Assembly: GCF_001577525.1 (NCBI RefSeq) | Contig: NZ_CP013015.1 | Coordinates: 973,107 to 1,037,106, forward strand | Direction: 5' to 3' | Length of the DNA stretch: 64,000 nucleotides | From: Candidatus Desulfofervidus auxilii | GTDB lineage: Bacteria; Desulfobacterota; Desulfofervidia; Desulfofervidales; Desulfofervidaceae | Shown: piece by piece, positions 8,454-17,800 of the stretch | Layout: each line of letters opens with the position of its first letter | Position numbering within the stretch: the first letter of the stretch is position 1 | Made by a program: the position numbers and the translations under genes | Notes under the pieces: generated by a model | Database searches by the model: none | Seen by the model: the letters and a program-made list of their open reading frames with translations, nothing else | What the model was told of the DNA's origin: nothing

Positions 8454-9146
8454 GTGAATGGTGCAAGAAATATATTAAAGCAATTCACAACAGCATTTCT
8501 TTTCATCATCCTGATGGCTATCTTTGCCTCTGCCGTTTCTGCTGCCACCTATCCCATAGCCGAACCAGACCTGCTTGAAGAGATTAAAAACCGCACTCCC
8601 GCAGCAGTAGAAGAACTCAAAAAGAAGATACCTGAACTCAAAGAGAAAGTAAAAAACTACAGACCCCGCGATATTGTCAATCTTCCTCCTGCAGATAAGG
8701 ATTATTCATACACGGTTGCCCTTACCTATACCCTGCCATTTGATATTCCCAGGGTGGACAGAAACGGAAAAGTAACAGGAATTCTCTATCCAAAAGGCTA
8801 TACCTTTAATCCCCTGGATTATGTTATTTCTGACCCTCCTACACTGGTAGTCTTCAACGGAGAGAGAAAGGAAGAGGTGGAATGGGTAAAGAAAAACTGG
8901 CTTAATAAATCCAATACCATGCTCATTATTACCAACGGAAGCTGGTTTGACCTTGATAACGAACTGGAAAAACCTGTGTTTTATCTTCCTCGCCTGATGA
9001 AAGAAAGGCTGAAACTCAAACACACTATTTCAGTAGTCTATAGAGATAAAGAAAAAAGAAGCCTCATGCGGGTGGATGTCCATGCAATTAAGAAAGTCAA
9101 CTACCCCGCCCTGAAGGGCGGAGCTTGTAGCTCTGTGGTTGACTAG
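8454..9146 (+). CDS. traW: TraW-like protein, 3' end altered by an inserted RNA element
   Basis: A secreted protein (signal peptide ending AVSA near residue 31) with a TraW N-terminal helical region and a C-terminal thioredoxin-like part. TraW works with TraU and TrbC in pilus assembly in the periplasm. The family-like sequence runs to about residue 214 (VDVHAIKKV, nt 9095); the last 16 residues are encoded by the start of the structured element at 9096-9276 and have low-complexity character. The protein is therefore near full length (F TraW is about 210) with a replaced tail. The start is GTG 8454. The next gene, traU, follows only after the insertion. Confidence 0.82.
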   Translation: MNGARNILKQFTTAFLFIILMAIFASAVSAATYPIAEPDLLEEIKNRTPAAVEELKKKIPELKEKVKNYRPRDIVNLPPADKDYSYTVALTYTLPFDIPRVDRNGKVTGILYPKGYTFNPLDYVISDPPTLVVFNGERKEEVEWVKKNWLNKSNTMLIITNGSWFDLDNELEKPVFYLPRLMKERLKLKHTISVVYRDKEKRSLMRVDVHAIKKVNYPALKGGACSSVVD

Positions 9147-9280
9147 GGAGCTTACAATGCTAAGCAGCCGTTATCTTGGTCACCATACCCTGGGGTGTTC
9201 CGCAAGCTCCAGGCTCTATCGCTGGTGGTTAAACAGTCCTGTCGGGGTAGGGACAGTGCTGCCAGCACAACAAAATTTAA
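9096..9280 (+). ncRNA. Structured RNA element resembling HEARO / IscB-IsrB omega RNA
   Basis: Three nested or successive stems are visible. GTCAAC (9096-9101) pairs with GTTGAC (9138-9143) around a CCGCCCTGAAGGGCGG hairpin; GGAGCTT (9147-9153) pairs with AAGCTCC (9204-9210); and a third hairpin contains CCTGTCGGGGTAGGGACAG (9238-9256) followed by TGCTGCC. This arrangement at an insertion edge, with a short ORF directly downstream, is what HEARO/omega RNAs of IscB/IsrB-type elements look like. In those elements the guide is the sequence just 5' of the RNA, which here would be the traW coding sequence. No IscB or IsrB nuclease follows. Recognition is from memory of the motif, not a covariance search. 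Confidence 0.5.
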
Positions 9281-9293
9281 AAGGAGTGTTTAA

Positions 9294-9509
9294 ATGAACA
9301 AAGCTCAAAGATATTATAAAAACCATAGAGAGAAAATTTTATGTAAGCAAAAACAAAGGCGAAGAACAATTAAAGGTCGTTTGATTAGGATGTATCAAGA
9401 GATGGTAAGAAGGCCAAAAGATTCAACAAAACCTTATATTAAAGTTAATGACAGAATCCCTGCCCTAAGGCACTCCATAACCTCTCTACTTTTTCCTGCA
9501 TACCCATAA
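9294..9509 (+). CDS. Small basic ORF of the inserted element, probably a truncated HNH-type protein
   Basis: A 71-residue Lys/Arg-rich protein (MNKAQRYYKNHREKI...) with a clear AAAAGGAG ribosome site and ATG. The first 40 residues look like the basic N-terminus of small phage or homing HNH proteins (repeated Tyr-Tyr-Lys-x-His-Arg-Glu, then KGRLIRMYQEM), but no HNH residues follow and the last 20 residues look random, so it is probably cut short. It lies between the RNA element and traU. It does not show the PLMP motif or RuvC of IscB/IsrB. Confidence 0.4.
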   Translation: MNKAQRYYKNHREKILCKQKQRRRTIKGRLIRMYQEMVRRPKDSTKPYIKVNDRIPALRHSITSLLFPAYP

Positions 9510-9561
9510 ACTCACTCATAAAGATTTTAACTCTTTCTTATTACCTATACAGGGGACAAAG

Positions 9562-10623
9562 GTGCGCAGAGTGATCATAGTAATATCACTGATTACCTTT
9601 CTTATTGCCAGTACACCCACACCGGGCCATGCTCTCTTCAGCATGGGATGTCCAGCAAATCCCGCGACCATGTTGATGGTGCTCACAAACTCCATAGCCA
9701 CACTCTACAACGTACTCCCTATAAAAATCGGCGCCATTCCCATTGCCCCATTTCCGGGTGCCTATGAAACAAAATCAAGCTGGCCGCTCCCCATATGTTT
9801 TTGTCTTAGGCCACCTTTATTCATTCCGTTTCCTGGCATGGCCATAAGTCACTGGGAACCTATTGAAGGGTATGAGGTAGTCAAGATACCATTCTGTTTT
9901 CCTGCGCTTGGATTCGATATACCCATCACTCAGGCAGTTTCAAGAGGACTTCTGGCAGGAAAGGAAGCTGATAGTTTATCAAATGGAAAACATCAGGCAG
10001 CCTTTGCCCAGGTTCACCAGCTTACCTATGAAGTCTGGCGGGTTATCAGGTTGTTCATGGACTTTGTCTGTCTCACCCCAATGGGTGAAATAGATGTTAG
10101 CTATATCACAGAAGTTGATCCTTTCTGGCAGAACGACCTTTTAAACGCCATACTCAATGATCCAGCCACGCTCCTGTTTGCAAATCCCATTGCCCAGCTG
10201 GCATGTATGGTGGATGCGGCAAGAGCAGCACTGCCAAAGGTGGGAAAGCCCATTGATATACTTTTCTGGTGTATGGGCAGCTGGGGATCTGTCTATCCCG
10301 CTACCGGCCACACCGCCGATGAGCAGGGATATACCTGTGGTAACCTGGCAATCGCTAATAAGCAACTCTACCGCTCACTTACCGGAAAAATCATCACCAC
10401 GGGAAAGCCCACTGTAACGGGTATGTGTCAGCCCTATATCAAACCTTTCTGGAAGAAATCCCAGTACTCATGGCTTCAGCTATTTCCTGTGGTTATGGGA
10501 AAAAGGATGCCCATCGGGCGTGCATCAATAACCTGGAGCTATCTCAAGAATCCTCCGGTTCCTGGCAAATGCGACCATTTTGTCTGGATGCTTTACAGAA
10601 AAAGAGAATGCTGTGCCTTTTAG
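9562..10623 (+). CDS. traU: TraU-like pilus assembly protein
   Basis: A 353-residue secreted, Cys-containing protein. After the signal peptide come the features expected of TraU: a CPANP segment, an ICFC Cys pair, repeated Pro-Phe-Pro-Gly motifs and a Trp/Tyr/Cys-rich C-terminus ending near CCAF. TraU acts with TraW and TrbC in the periplasm and is needed for DNA transfer. The start is GTG 9562, about 50 bases after the inserted element's ORF, so the insertion separates traW from traU without breaking traU. Confidence 0.92.
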   Translation: MRRVIIVISLITFLIASTPTPGHALFSMGCPANPATMLMVLTNSIATLYNVLPIKIGAIPIAPFPGAYETKSSWPLPICFCLRPPLFIPFPGMAISHWEPIEGYEVVKIPFCFPALGFDIPITQAVSRGLLAGKEADSLSNGKHQAAFAQVHQLTYEVWRVIRLFMDFVCLTPMGEIDVSYITEVDPFWQNDLLNAILNDPATLLFANPIAQLACMVDAARAALPKVGKPIDILFWCMGSWGSVYPATGHTADEQGYTCGNLAIANKQLYRSLTGKIITTGKPTVTGMCQPYIKPFWKKSQYSWLQLFPVVMGKRMPIGRASITWSYLKNPPVPGKCDHFVWMLYRKRECCAF

Positions 10624-10634
10624 GAGGGTTTCGT

Positions 10635-12770
10635 ATGAATAAAAAGATTCTAATTCCATTTCTTATATCTGCAATCCTGATTTTCACCCACCTCGGTGGT
10701 TTCTGCGATGAACTGGAGGATGCAAAAAGAGCAGGGGAAAACCTGGGCAATACAGTCAGAGACACACTGGGTAGCCCGGAGGGAATGAACGAGAGAGTGG
10801 TAAAGCCGATCATGTCCGGTGAGACACTGATGAAGACGGTGGAAACATCGTATGAGTGCTCAACCAACCACCGTCTCTATATATCTCTTACTGAATGTCA
10901 GGAGAAGTGCCCGGGCAATTGCCAGGAATACCAGGGATTCAACGCCCAGCTGGAGTGTCCCTCCGCAGTGGAATTCCTGAAAATTACAGTCATACCATCA
11001 GGCACAAACGACTTCAGCATGGTAATCTCTCAGGACACAGATTACGATGGCAATCCAAATTTTACATTCACACCCACCTTTAAGGATTTTGCAGGAAATG
11101 ACACTCAGTACGCCAGTGGTGTATGCACGCATGGTGTGGTGGTATGCAGTCCGGGAACATGGGACAGGTGTGCCTATTATGCCTGGGGCGTGGATGAAAA
11201 CAGTCACCTTACCCTATCTCCTGTCTCTGATATGTCAGGTGCAGGACAGTGCTACTGTGTGAACAACTCCTGCGGCGGAGTTCTGCCATCCATGTTTCAG
11301 GACGTACTTCAGGACCTGGGGGCAGGAGCCTCCATGGTGCTCGCCCAGGCAAAAAATATTGCGGTCTCAAAGGCAGAATTAAAGCTGGATGAATTATCCA
11401 TAAGATTCTATGGCCAATCCTCAGATAAATGTGTACACGTGGCTGATCCTACCTATGAACAGGGAAGTTCTGCCTCAAGAACCAATCCCCAGGCTCTGGA
11501 GGAAGGATACCAGACAGGCTTTCTACCCGTCGATGAAGAAATAGCAGCACAATCTACAGATCCAGACAGTTATTACAGCCAGCTCAGTGGTTCCACTGCC
11601 ATGAACGAAGGACACAGGGGATATTTCTGCACAATAACACACGATTTTACAACACAGGAGGTAACCAATGACCCCATTACCGGAACTATCGGCACACCTA
11701 TACCACCAGCAGGCAATAATTACTGGGGCAAAGGTCTGCATATCATTACAGGACAGGTGGACCTTGGAGATAAACGCATAATAAGTGCCCGTCTTCCTCT
11801 GATCGCATATGATGATGAAATCAGGGTGTATGTCAATGAACACCTGGTATATGAAGACTGGCCTATACCTCCACTCACTGACCGTGAGGGAGATGTTCGC
11901 TGGTTCGGCTATGATATACCCATTCTACAGTACCTTCATTCAGGCACAAATGAATTCAGGGCAACAGTATCGGTTGGTTCCGATGGTGGTGAGGGATGGT
12001 TTACCTATGAAATCATAACCGCAGAACAACAGCCGGTGGTTACTTCCAGTGGAGGGTGCAATCCTTCAGAAAACTGCACTCTCAAAGATGTCCAGATATG
12101 TGATTATGCAGGAAACTGTATTTATACCCTGAGAAACGGAGAATCAACAGGTAAAACCCCGGTACCATCCTGCAAGGCATATCAGGACTCCAACAATGGT
12201 CACCGCTACAGGATATGTGTTGATGGCACACAGATGACATCAACCGACCTTGATACAGATGAAACCACGGTACTTGCATCAGGAGTTGATATGTGGTGGA
12301 TGGTGAAAAAAAGATATGACTGCAATGAAAACTATACCTATGATGCAGACCTCAGTCGGGCTACAACAGCACTTCAGACAGCCAATTCCCAGACAGGCAC
12401 CTATGAAGATCCTGTAATAGGTACAGGCAATATTCCCCTGAATCAGTTTCCCACTGATTACCAGGAATGTGAGATGGTTTGTGCAGTAACCAGAATAGAA
12501 ACCGATACCACTGCCTATCCACAGCCTGATCCTCTGGATGAAAACAAGGCCACAGCCACCACCAGCGCAACCATGAAGGAATACATCATAAAAAAGTGCA
12601 CTCAGGATGCTGAAGGAACCTGGCACTGTCCCCTTGAAGAGGGAGAAACCCGTTACAAACCCGTGGATACTGAGTGCGGCTGTATAGATATGTTTTCAGA
12701 GGCGGCATCGGCCATGCAGGCCGTATATGAGGCAAGCAGGGATATGATTTGTTCCACTGATCAACCATAA
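10635..12770 (+). CDS. traN: TraN-like mating-pair stabilisation protein
   Basis: A 711-residue secreted Cys-rich protein (F TraN is about 600 residues). The start is ATG 10635 behind AGGAGG at 10623-10628, giving a normal signal peptide; the upstream open frame overlaps traU and is not coding. Conserved features are the early Cys cluster (about 75-110), a lectin-like beta region that binds a ligand in F-type TraN (about 360-480, with VYVNEHLVYEDW), and a Cys-rich C-terminus. TraN is an outer-membrane adhesin contacting the recipient. Disulfide formation would rely on the Dsb-type proteins of this cluster. Confidence 0.9.
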   Translation: MNKKILIPFLISAILIFTHLGGFCDELEDAKRAGENLGNTVRDTLGSPEGMNERVVKPIMSGETLMKTVETSYECSTNHRLYISLTECQEKCPGNCQEYQGFNAQLECPSAVEFLKITVIPSGTNDFSMVISQDTDYDGNPNFTFTPTFKDFAGNDTQYASGVCTHGVVVCSPGTWDRCAYYAWGVDENSHLTLSPVSDMSGAGQCYCVNNSCGGVLPSMFQDVLQDLGAGASMVLAQAKNIAVSKAELKLDELSIRFYGQSSDKCVHVADPTYEQGSSASRTNPQALEEGYQTGFLPVDEEIAAQSTDPDSYYSQLSGSTAMNEGHRGYFCTITHDFTTQEVTNDPITGTIGTPIPPAGNNYWGKGLHIITGQVDLGDKRIISARLPLIAYDDEIRVYVNEHLVYEDWPIPPLTDREGDVRWFGYDIPILQYLHSGTNEFRATVSVGSDGGEGWFTYEIITAEQQPVVTSSGGCNPSENCTLKDVQICDYAGNCIYTLRNGESTGKTPVPSCKAYQDSNNGHRYRICVDGTQMTSTDLDTDETTVLASGVDMWWMVKKRYDCNENYTYDADLSRATTALQTANSQTGTYEDPVIGTGNIPLNQFPTDYQECEMVCAVTRIETDTTAYPQPDPLDENKATATTSATMKEYIIKKCTQDAEGTWHCPLEEGETRYKPVDTECGCIDMFSEAASAMQAVYEASRDMICSTDQP

Positions 12771-12788
12771 ATAAAAGGGGGAAATACG

Positions 12789-13865
12789 ATGAAGAGAAAA
12801 GTAAGCACAGCAATTATAGTTGGTTTAGTACTGATTTTTTCAAATTTTTGCTTCAGTGAAAGTCAGCCCATTCAGCCATCTGCTGAAGCTACCTGGCTCA
12901 CCGTGGGCCAGGTCTACCGGGGTGAAATTACCACAGAAAACCCATCACCGTGGTTCAGATTCAGGGTTTTTGAGAACAGACGCTACTACCTCATGGTTTT
13001 CCCTGATTTTGAAAATGGAGCAAATCCGCACGGTATCGGAGATGTAAAAATATCCGCTACTTCAAACCCGGAAACCAACACATTTCAGCTGGATAACAAC
13101 GATGCACCTGACTGGACAGAAATGGGATTTGGGTCCTTTGTTATGGTTGAGGTAATACCCCACAAAGCAACATGCAGTTATGAAGGCCAGAGATGTGGGC
13201 TTAAAAACCAGTTCAGAATTTCACAGGGCGAAGCAGAACTTTATCTGAATGTGCAGTGGGGAGGAGAAACCTACCCGGCCACAGGAACATTCACCATACA
13301 GATACTTTCGGATGACATACCCACCATGGAAGTAGAAATCGAGGTGGAAAACCCGGAAACAGAAGAGACAGAAACAAAAACAATTACCGTATATCAATAC
13401 GGTGCAGATAGAACTACATGGCTTGTAAACGGTAAGGTCACCAAACCGGCCCAGACTCCTATTCTTATAGTTACTCCTGATGCCTTTACTATAACAATGA
13501 CTGTAAATAACGAACAGCCGGTGTTTGTTGAAACTGACGCCACACAAACCTTTATCATCAGAGTTAAAGCAAAAAAGGGAAGCAATGACCTGAACCTTGA
13601 GCAGTTTCTGGTAGTGTGCGAGAGTATAGATGGTAAGTGTTATTACCTTATAGAAGACAGATGGAAGGTCTTTAAAGAAATCAGCGAAATAAGACCTTTC
13701 AGGCTGGCTCCTCTTTCAGAAGAGCCGGAAGTCGTGGCTGTGTTCCCGGCCCTCATGCTCCTGCCAGGAGAGGTTACATTCTACTATGGTTATGACCCAA
13801 TAGCAGATGAGATGCCTGATATGGACATTGCTACATACACATGGGCACAGATTGTTAAAAGGTAA
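12789..13865 (+). CDS. Secreted beta-rich protein, paralogue of the next gene
   Basis: A 358-residue protein with a signal peptide (about 1-24). It and the following gene share a common plan: a RGEI/T start of domain, an xxYxLMVF strand, a PxWTxMGxGSFxxVEVxP motif, a WGxxxxPxTGTFxIxxxxDxxP block, and a closing IRPFxxA...LLxPGExxFYxxxD block. I do not recognise the family; the pattern is like pre-peptidase or jelly-roll domains of surface proteins. It lies between traN and the giant Cys-rich protein with 15-20 base gaps, so it is in the transfer operon and probably part of the cell surface contact apparatus. It contains one Glu/Thr-rich insert the paralogue lacks. Confidence 0.7.
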   Translation: MKRKVSTAIIVGLVLIFSNFCFSESQPIQPSAEATWLTVGQVYRGEITTENPSPWFRFRVFENRRYYLMVFPDFENGANPHGIGDVKISATSNPETNTFQLDNNDAPDWTEMGFGSFVMVEVIPHKATCSYEGQRCGLKNQFRISQGEAELYLNVQWGGETYPATGTFTIQILSDDIPTMEVEIEVENPETEETETKTITVYQYGADRTTWLVNGKVTKPAQTPILIVTPDAFTITMTVNNEQPVFVETDATQTFIIRVKAKKGSNDLNLEQFLVVCESIDGKCYYLIEDRWKVFKEISEIRPFRLAPLSEEPEVVAVFPALMLLPGEVTFYYGYDPIADEMPDMDIATYTWAQIVKR

Positions 13866-13880
13866 ATAAGGGAGGTAAAA

Positions 13881-14861
13881 ATGAAATACAGAGTTCTACT
13901 ACTGCTACTTACTCTTCTGGTGCTGCCAGGCAGCCAGGACTGTCATGGAAGTATCTTCCTGCCGTATCCAATTCCGCAGGATGCACCGGTAATCACTCCC
14001 GGTATGGCTCTGCGGGGAGAAATAACAGAAAATACACCACAGATATACTATCAGTTCAACATCGAACAGAACAAACGCTATTTTTTGCTGGTTTTCACAG
14101 AAACCATAGGAGATGTAGAAACATATCTGCTTACTCCCCAGGGTTCGACTCTTGCTGTCAGCAGTGATGCTCCGGAGTGGACACAGATGGGATATGGGTC
14201 ATTCATGGCAGTAGAAGTGCTACCTGAGGGTGTACCCTTTACGAATAACTCTCCCATCATGCAGATACATGCTGATTGGGATTCACTTTTTTTCACGGTT
14301 AAGTGGGGAAAAAATCATCTTCCCAACACAGGAACATTTATTATTGAAGTAGTGGAAGATGAGGTACCTTATGAAAATGGAAGTTATAAATACACAGGCG
14401 GAAGGGACACCTGGCCTTTCCAGGGAATAATCCTGCCTCCAGCTTATGTCTATAACGAAGGAGAAACAGGAGAAACCAGCTCAGAAATAACCATAAACGG
14501 CGAAAATTATTATTATATAAATCCCTCACTCGATGAAAGCCTGTCAAATATAGAGATAACACTCAACGGTTCTGCCAGCGCACCTGCAGAGTGGTACCTG
14601 GCCATCAGGACCTTCCGTGATGGAAAATTCACTCAGTATTACATGGATGAAAACTGGAAGTGGGTTTCATTTGAAACTATTGACCAGGTAAGACCGTTCC
14701 TCACTGCTGTTAAAGATATAAATCAGGTCGTAGTCAATATTCCTTCTGTACTGCTCTATCCTGGTGAGTATGAATTCTACTTTGCTGCTGATACCTGTTT
14801 AAATCGTGTACCTGACAGGCTCACAACTCTTGCTACGGCAGAACTTGTGAGGGAGAAATAG
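13881..14861 (+). CDS. Secreted beta-rich protein, paralogue of the previous gene
   Basis: A 326-residue secreted protein with GGGAGG ribosome site and ATG 13881. It has the same blocks as its upstream neighbour: a RGEITE segment, YFLLVF, PEWTQMGYGSF, VKWGKNHLPNTGTF, and the ending VRPFLTA...LLYPGEYEFYF. Few Cys are present, unlike the surrounding proteins. The pair most likely arose by tandem duplication within the transfer operon. The function is unknown; surface location is inferred from the signal peptide and the neighbours. Confidence 0.7.
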   Translation: MKYRVLLLLLTLLVLPGSQDCHGSIFLPYPIPQDAPVITPGMALRGEITENTPQIYYQFNIEQNKRYFLLVFTETIGDVETYLLTPQGSTLAVSSDAPEWTQMGYGSFMAVEVLPEGVPFTNNSPIMQIHADWDSLFFTVKWGKNHLPNTGTFIIEVVEDEVPYENGSYKYTGGRDTWPFQGIILPPAYVYNEGETGETSSEITINGENYYYINPSLDESLSNIEITLNGSASAPAEWYLAIRTFRDGKFTQYYMDENWKWVSFETIDQVRPFLTAVKDINQVVVNIPSVLLYPGEYEFYFAADTCLNRVPDRLTTLATAELVREK

Positions 14862-14862
14862 A

Positions 14863-17800
14863 GTGAAAAAGGCTGTTTTTCTGATAATCCTTCTTATTGT
14901 TACTGCAACCCTGCCACAAACAGGATATTCCGATGAAAATGTCATGAATCTGGTGGAGATTGCCACCGAGGATGCCATGATTACCTATGCCCTGACCGTA
15001 CAGGAATACAGTCATGATGAATTCATTGATGAATTCTCAGCACCCACTTATCAGTATCACCCGGCATCCATAGAGGATGCAGGAGTAATTACACAAAATT
15101 ATAGCACTTACCAATATCTCTGGGTTGAAGAGGGACTCTTAACCGTGGCCACCGGTGAACTGTGCACTGAAGAGGAAAATTCATATCTTTGTGCAGGAAT
15201 ACACGTTCCTCTAACCAGCCGTTTTAGAGGGGTGGTAAAGTACATAGAACCAAAAGATATTCCTCCCCCAGCCGAGGAACTGTGTAACAGTATCTGCTAT
15301 GACCCATCAACAGACACCAGAAATACTCCCTTTAACTCAAACTCCTCAGTTTCAGTGGACTTCTCACTTTCAAGAGGCATGGCAGCAGTGCTGTGGGGTT
15401 ACTTCACACAGGAAGGATGTGTCATAAAGGGCACTGATGATAACAACCAGGAGGTAATGAGTCTCTGTTACAGTGGTGGAAGCTGGACCTTCACGTTCAA
15501 ACATCCTGACGGGAATACCTACAGCGTCTCAGCTCCCGCACCGCTGAAAAAGTTTCAGCATGTGGGCTTCTCGGTAAATACAAACTTTATAGGAATAGTA
15601 ACCAAGGTCTGGGGAGAAGCACAGACACACACCCAGAGGCATGATTTTCCCTACAACCCGTTGAATATGGGTGTAGCAGGCCAGCTTTACACAATTCATG
15701 TCTCCACCGCAAGGGGCATATCGGATAGAACCATCGGTGCATACGAAGGATATTTTCTGCCGTCAACAAAATTTGAACCCTTCTGCAGTGATGCCATTGC
15801 TGAGTGTCCGTATAACATTGTCGTCAGCTGGGCAAGCCCCTACTGGATTGATTCCAACAGGATGAACTTTGGCGTATTTGTCCAGACCAGCGCAGGGCCT
15901 GATACAGTAAGGGGTATGTGTACATATACTGAGTTTTCCAATCCAGCACAGTATACCTGCAACAATAACAGGGGAGATTTGTTTACAAACTCAAGTGACA
16001 GGATTGAAGATGGCTCAATAGGTGTGTGGTTTACCCAGAATTACCTTGAGGGAATTGACCCCTATATATGTGATATAACTGGTGAGCAGTATGGTAATCT
16101 GCTCAGCTGTGAGGATAACTGTTATAAACCAGGTACCTGCTCCATTGATCCGGAGCATGCCACCTGTCCCTTTGGTTCGCAATATTCATGTAACCCAAGC
16201 GGGCAGTGTGAAAGAAGTGGCTACTGTCAGGAAACAACAAAGACAGAACTCAAATATATATGTCCGGCATATCAACACCCTGATAAATATGATGACAAAG
16301 AAGAATGCGACGATAACTGTTTTATCGAGACAGAGTGCCAGGAGCAGACTGCCTATCAATGCCCGCTTGACCCAACCCTACCCTGTGATGAGGAAACACA
16401 TACATGTATAAAAACAGGAACATGCACCTATACAAATCATCCCACTTATACCTATTACTGTCCGATAAACGGCCAGGAGTATGATAATCAGCAGGCCTGT
16501 AACGATGCCTGTATTGAACAGGGAGAGTGCCAGGACAGCGGATATTATACCTGTCCTTTTGGAGACCAGTACCCATGTAATAACCAGCACCAGTGCACAA
16601 AGACAGGAAGCTGCTCTGAAATAGAGGAGGGGTATAATGTATGGGTATGCTCACTTGATGACAGTGAATATGAAACTCAATCGGCCTGTGTGAGCGGATG
16701 TGTTCAAACGGGCACCTGCACTCCACAAACAGAACCTCAATGTAGTAGCTGGTGGTGCGAGGACTGTCCTAATTCCTGTCCAGTCATCGGGAGTGTGGGC
16801 GGACATACCTTTTTCATACATACTTATAACTCTTATCATGTGTGTATTGGCTATCTAGGTAATCCCGCTGGCGGCAATGGCTGCACTGGGCACTGTATAT
16901 CTTATAACCATGACCCACAGTACATCTGGAATTGGCAAGATTGGATGGGGAATAAATATCTTGCCTGGGCAACCTGTAACGCAGATAAAACTCACTGTAC
17001 CGTTTATGTAAAGTATACACCCAATGGAAGCACTGTCTCCAGGACATTTGCACCCTGTGTAAATGTCACAAAATATAAATGCTCACTTAACAACCAGCTT
17101 TATAACACACAGACACAGTGCCTGAATGCCTGCCAGACAACAGGCTCATGTACCCAGGAGACCAGGACCCGTACCCGTTATAAGTGTTCTTTAAATGGGC
17201 TAAAATACGACACCCTATCAGCCTGTGAGAGTGCCTGCCAGCAGAGTGCCCAGTGCACCTATCATGCCCAGTGGACATGTTCCCTAAATAACCAGAACTA
17301 TACAGATATCACCACCTGTAATCAGCAATGCAAGCAGGGAGAGGAGTGTGAGACACACCAGCATGATCATTACAGCTGGGACTGCTCACTTGATGGCCAG
17401 GGTTATAGCACTGAAGCAGATTGTGAAGAAAACTGCATACAGGAGGCAGATTGTAATTCATATCTTGAGTATTTCTGTCCAATTAATGAGCAGACCTATC
17501 CTGATAGTGAATCATGTGAAAACGCATGTAAACAGCCACAGGAATGTATAGCGGTAAACGTCCCTGTGACAGGTTTTGTTTGCAGTCTGGATGGAGAATT
17601 CTATTACACCGAAGGGGAGTGTTCACAGAACTGTAAGGCCATCGCTAACTGCGAGGGGGCATACAGGTGTGACATAAACAATGGGGTCTTTTTTGACGAG
17701 GATGAGTGTAAGGAAAACTGTCGTATAAACGGTAACTGCCTTTCAATCGATGAGCATATCAGGGGAGGTGTAATCCAGAACCACTCCCAGGGAGAATATT

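Noticed and set aside
9096-9143. Rho-independent terminator for traW
   Set aside because: A GC-rich hairpin is present but without a following T-run, and it is part of a larger multi-stem structure.
10425-10634. Extended N-terminus for TraN
   Set aside because: It overlaps traU in another frame and has no signal peptide; ATG 10635 with AGGAGG gives a normal export signal.
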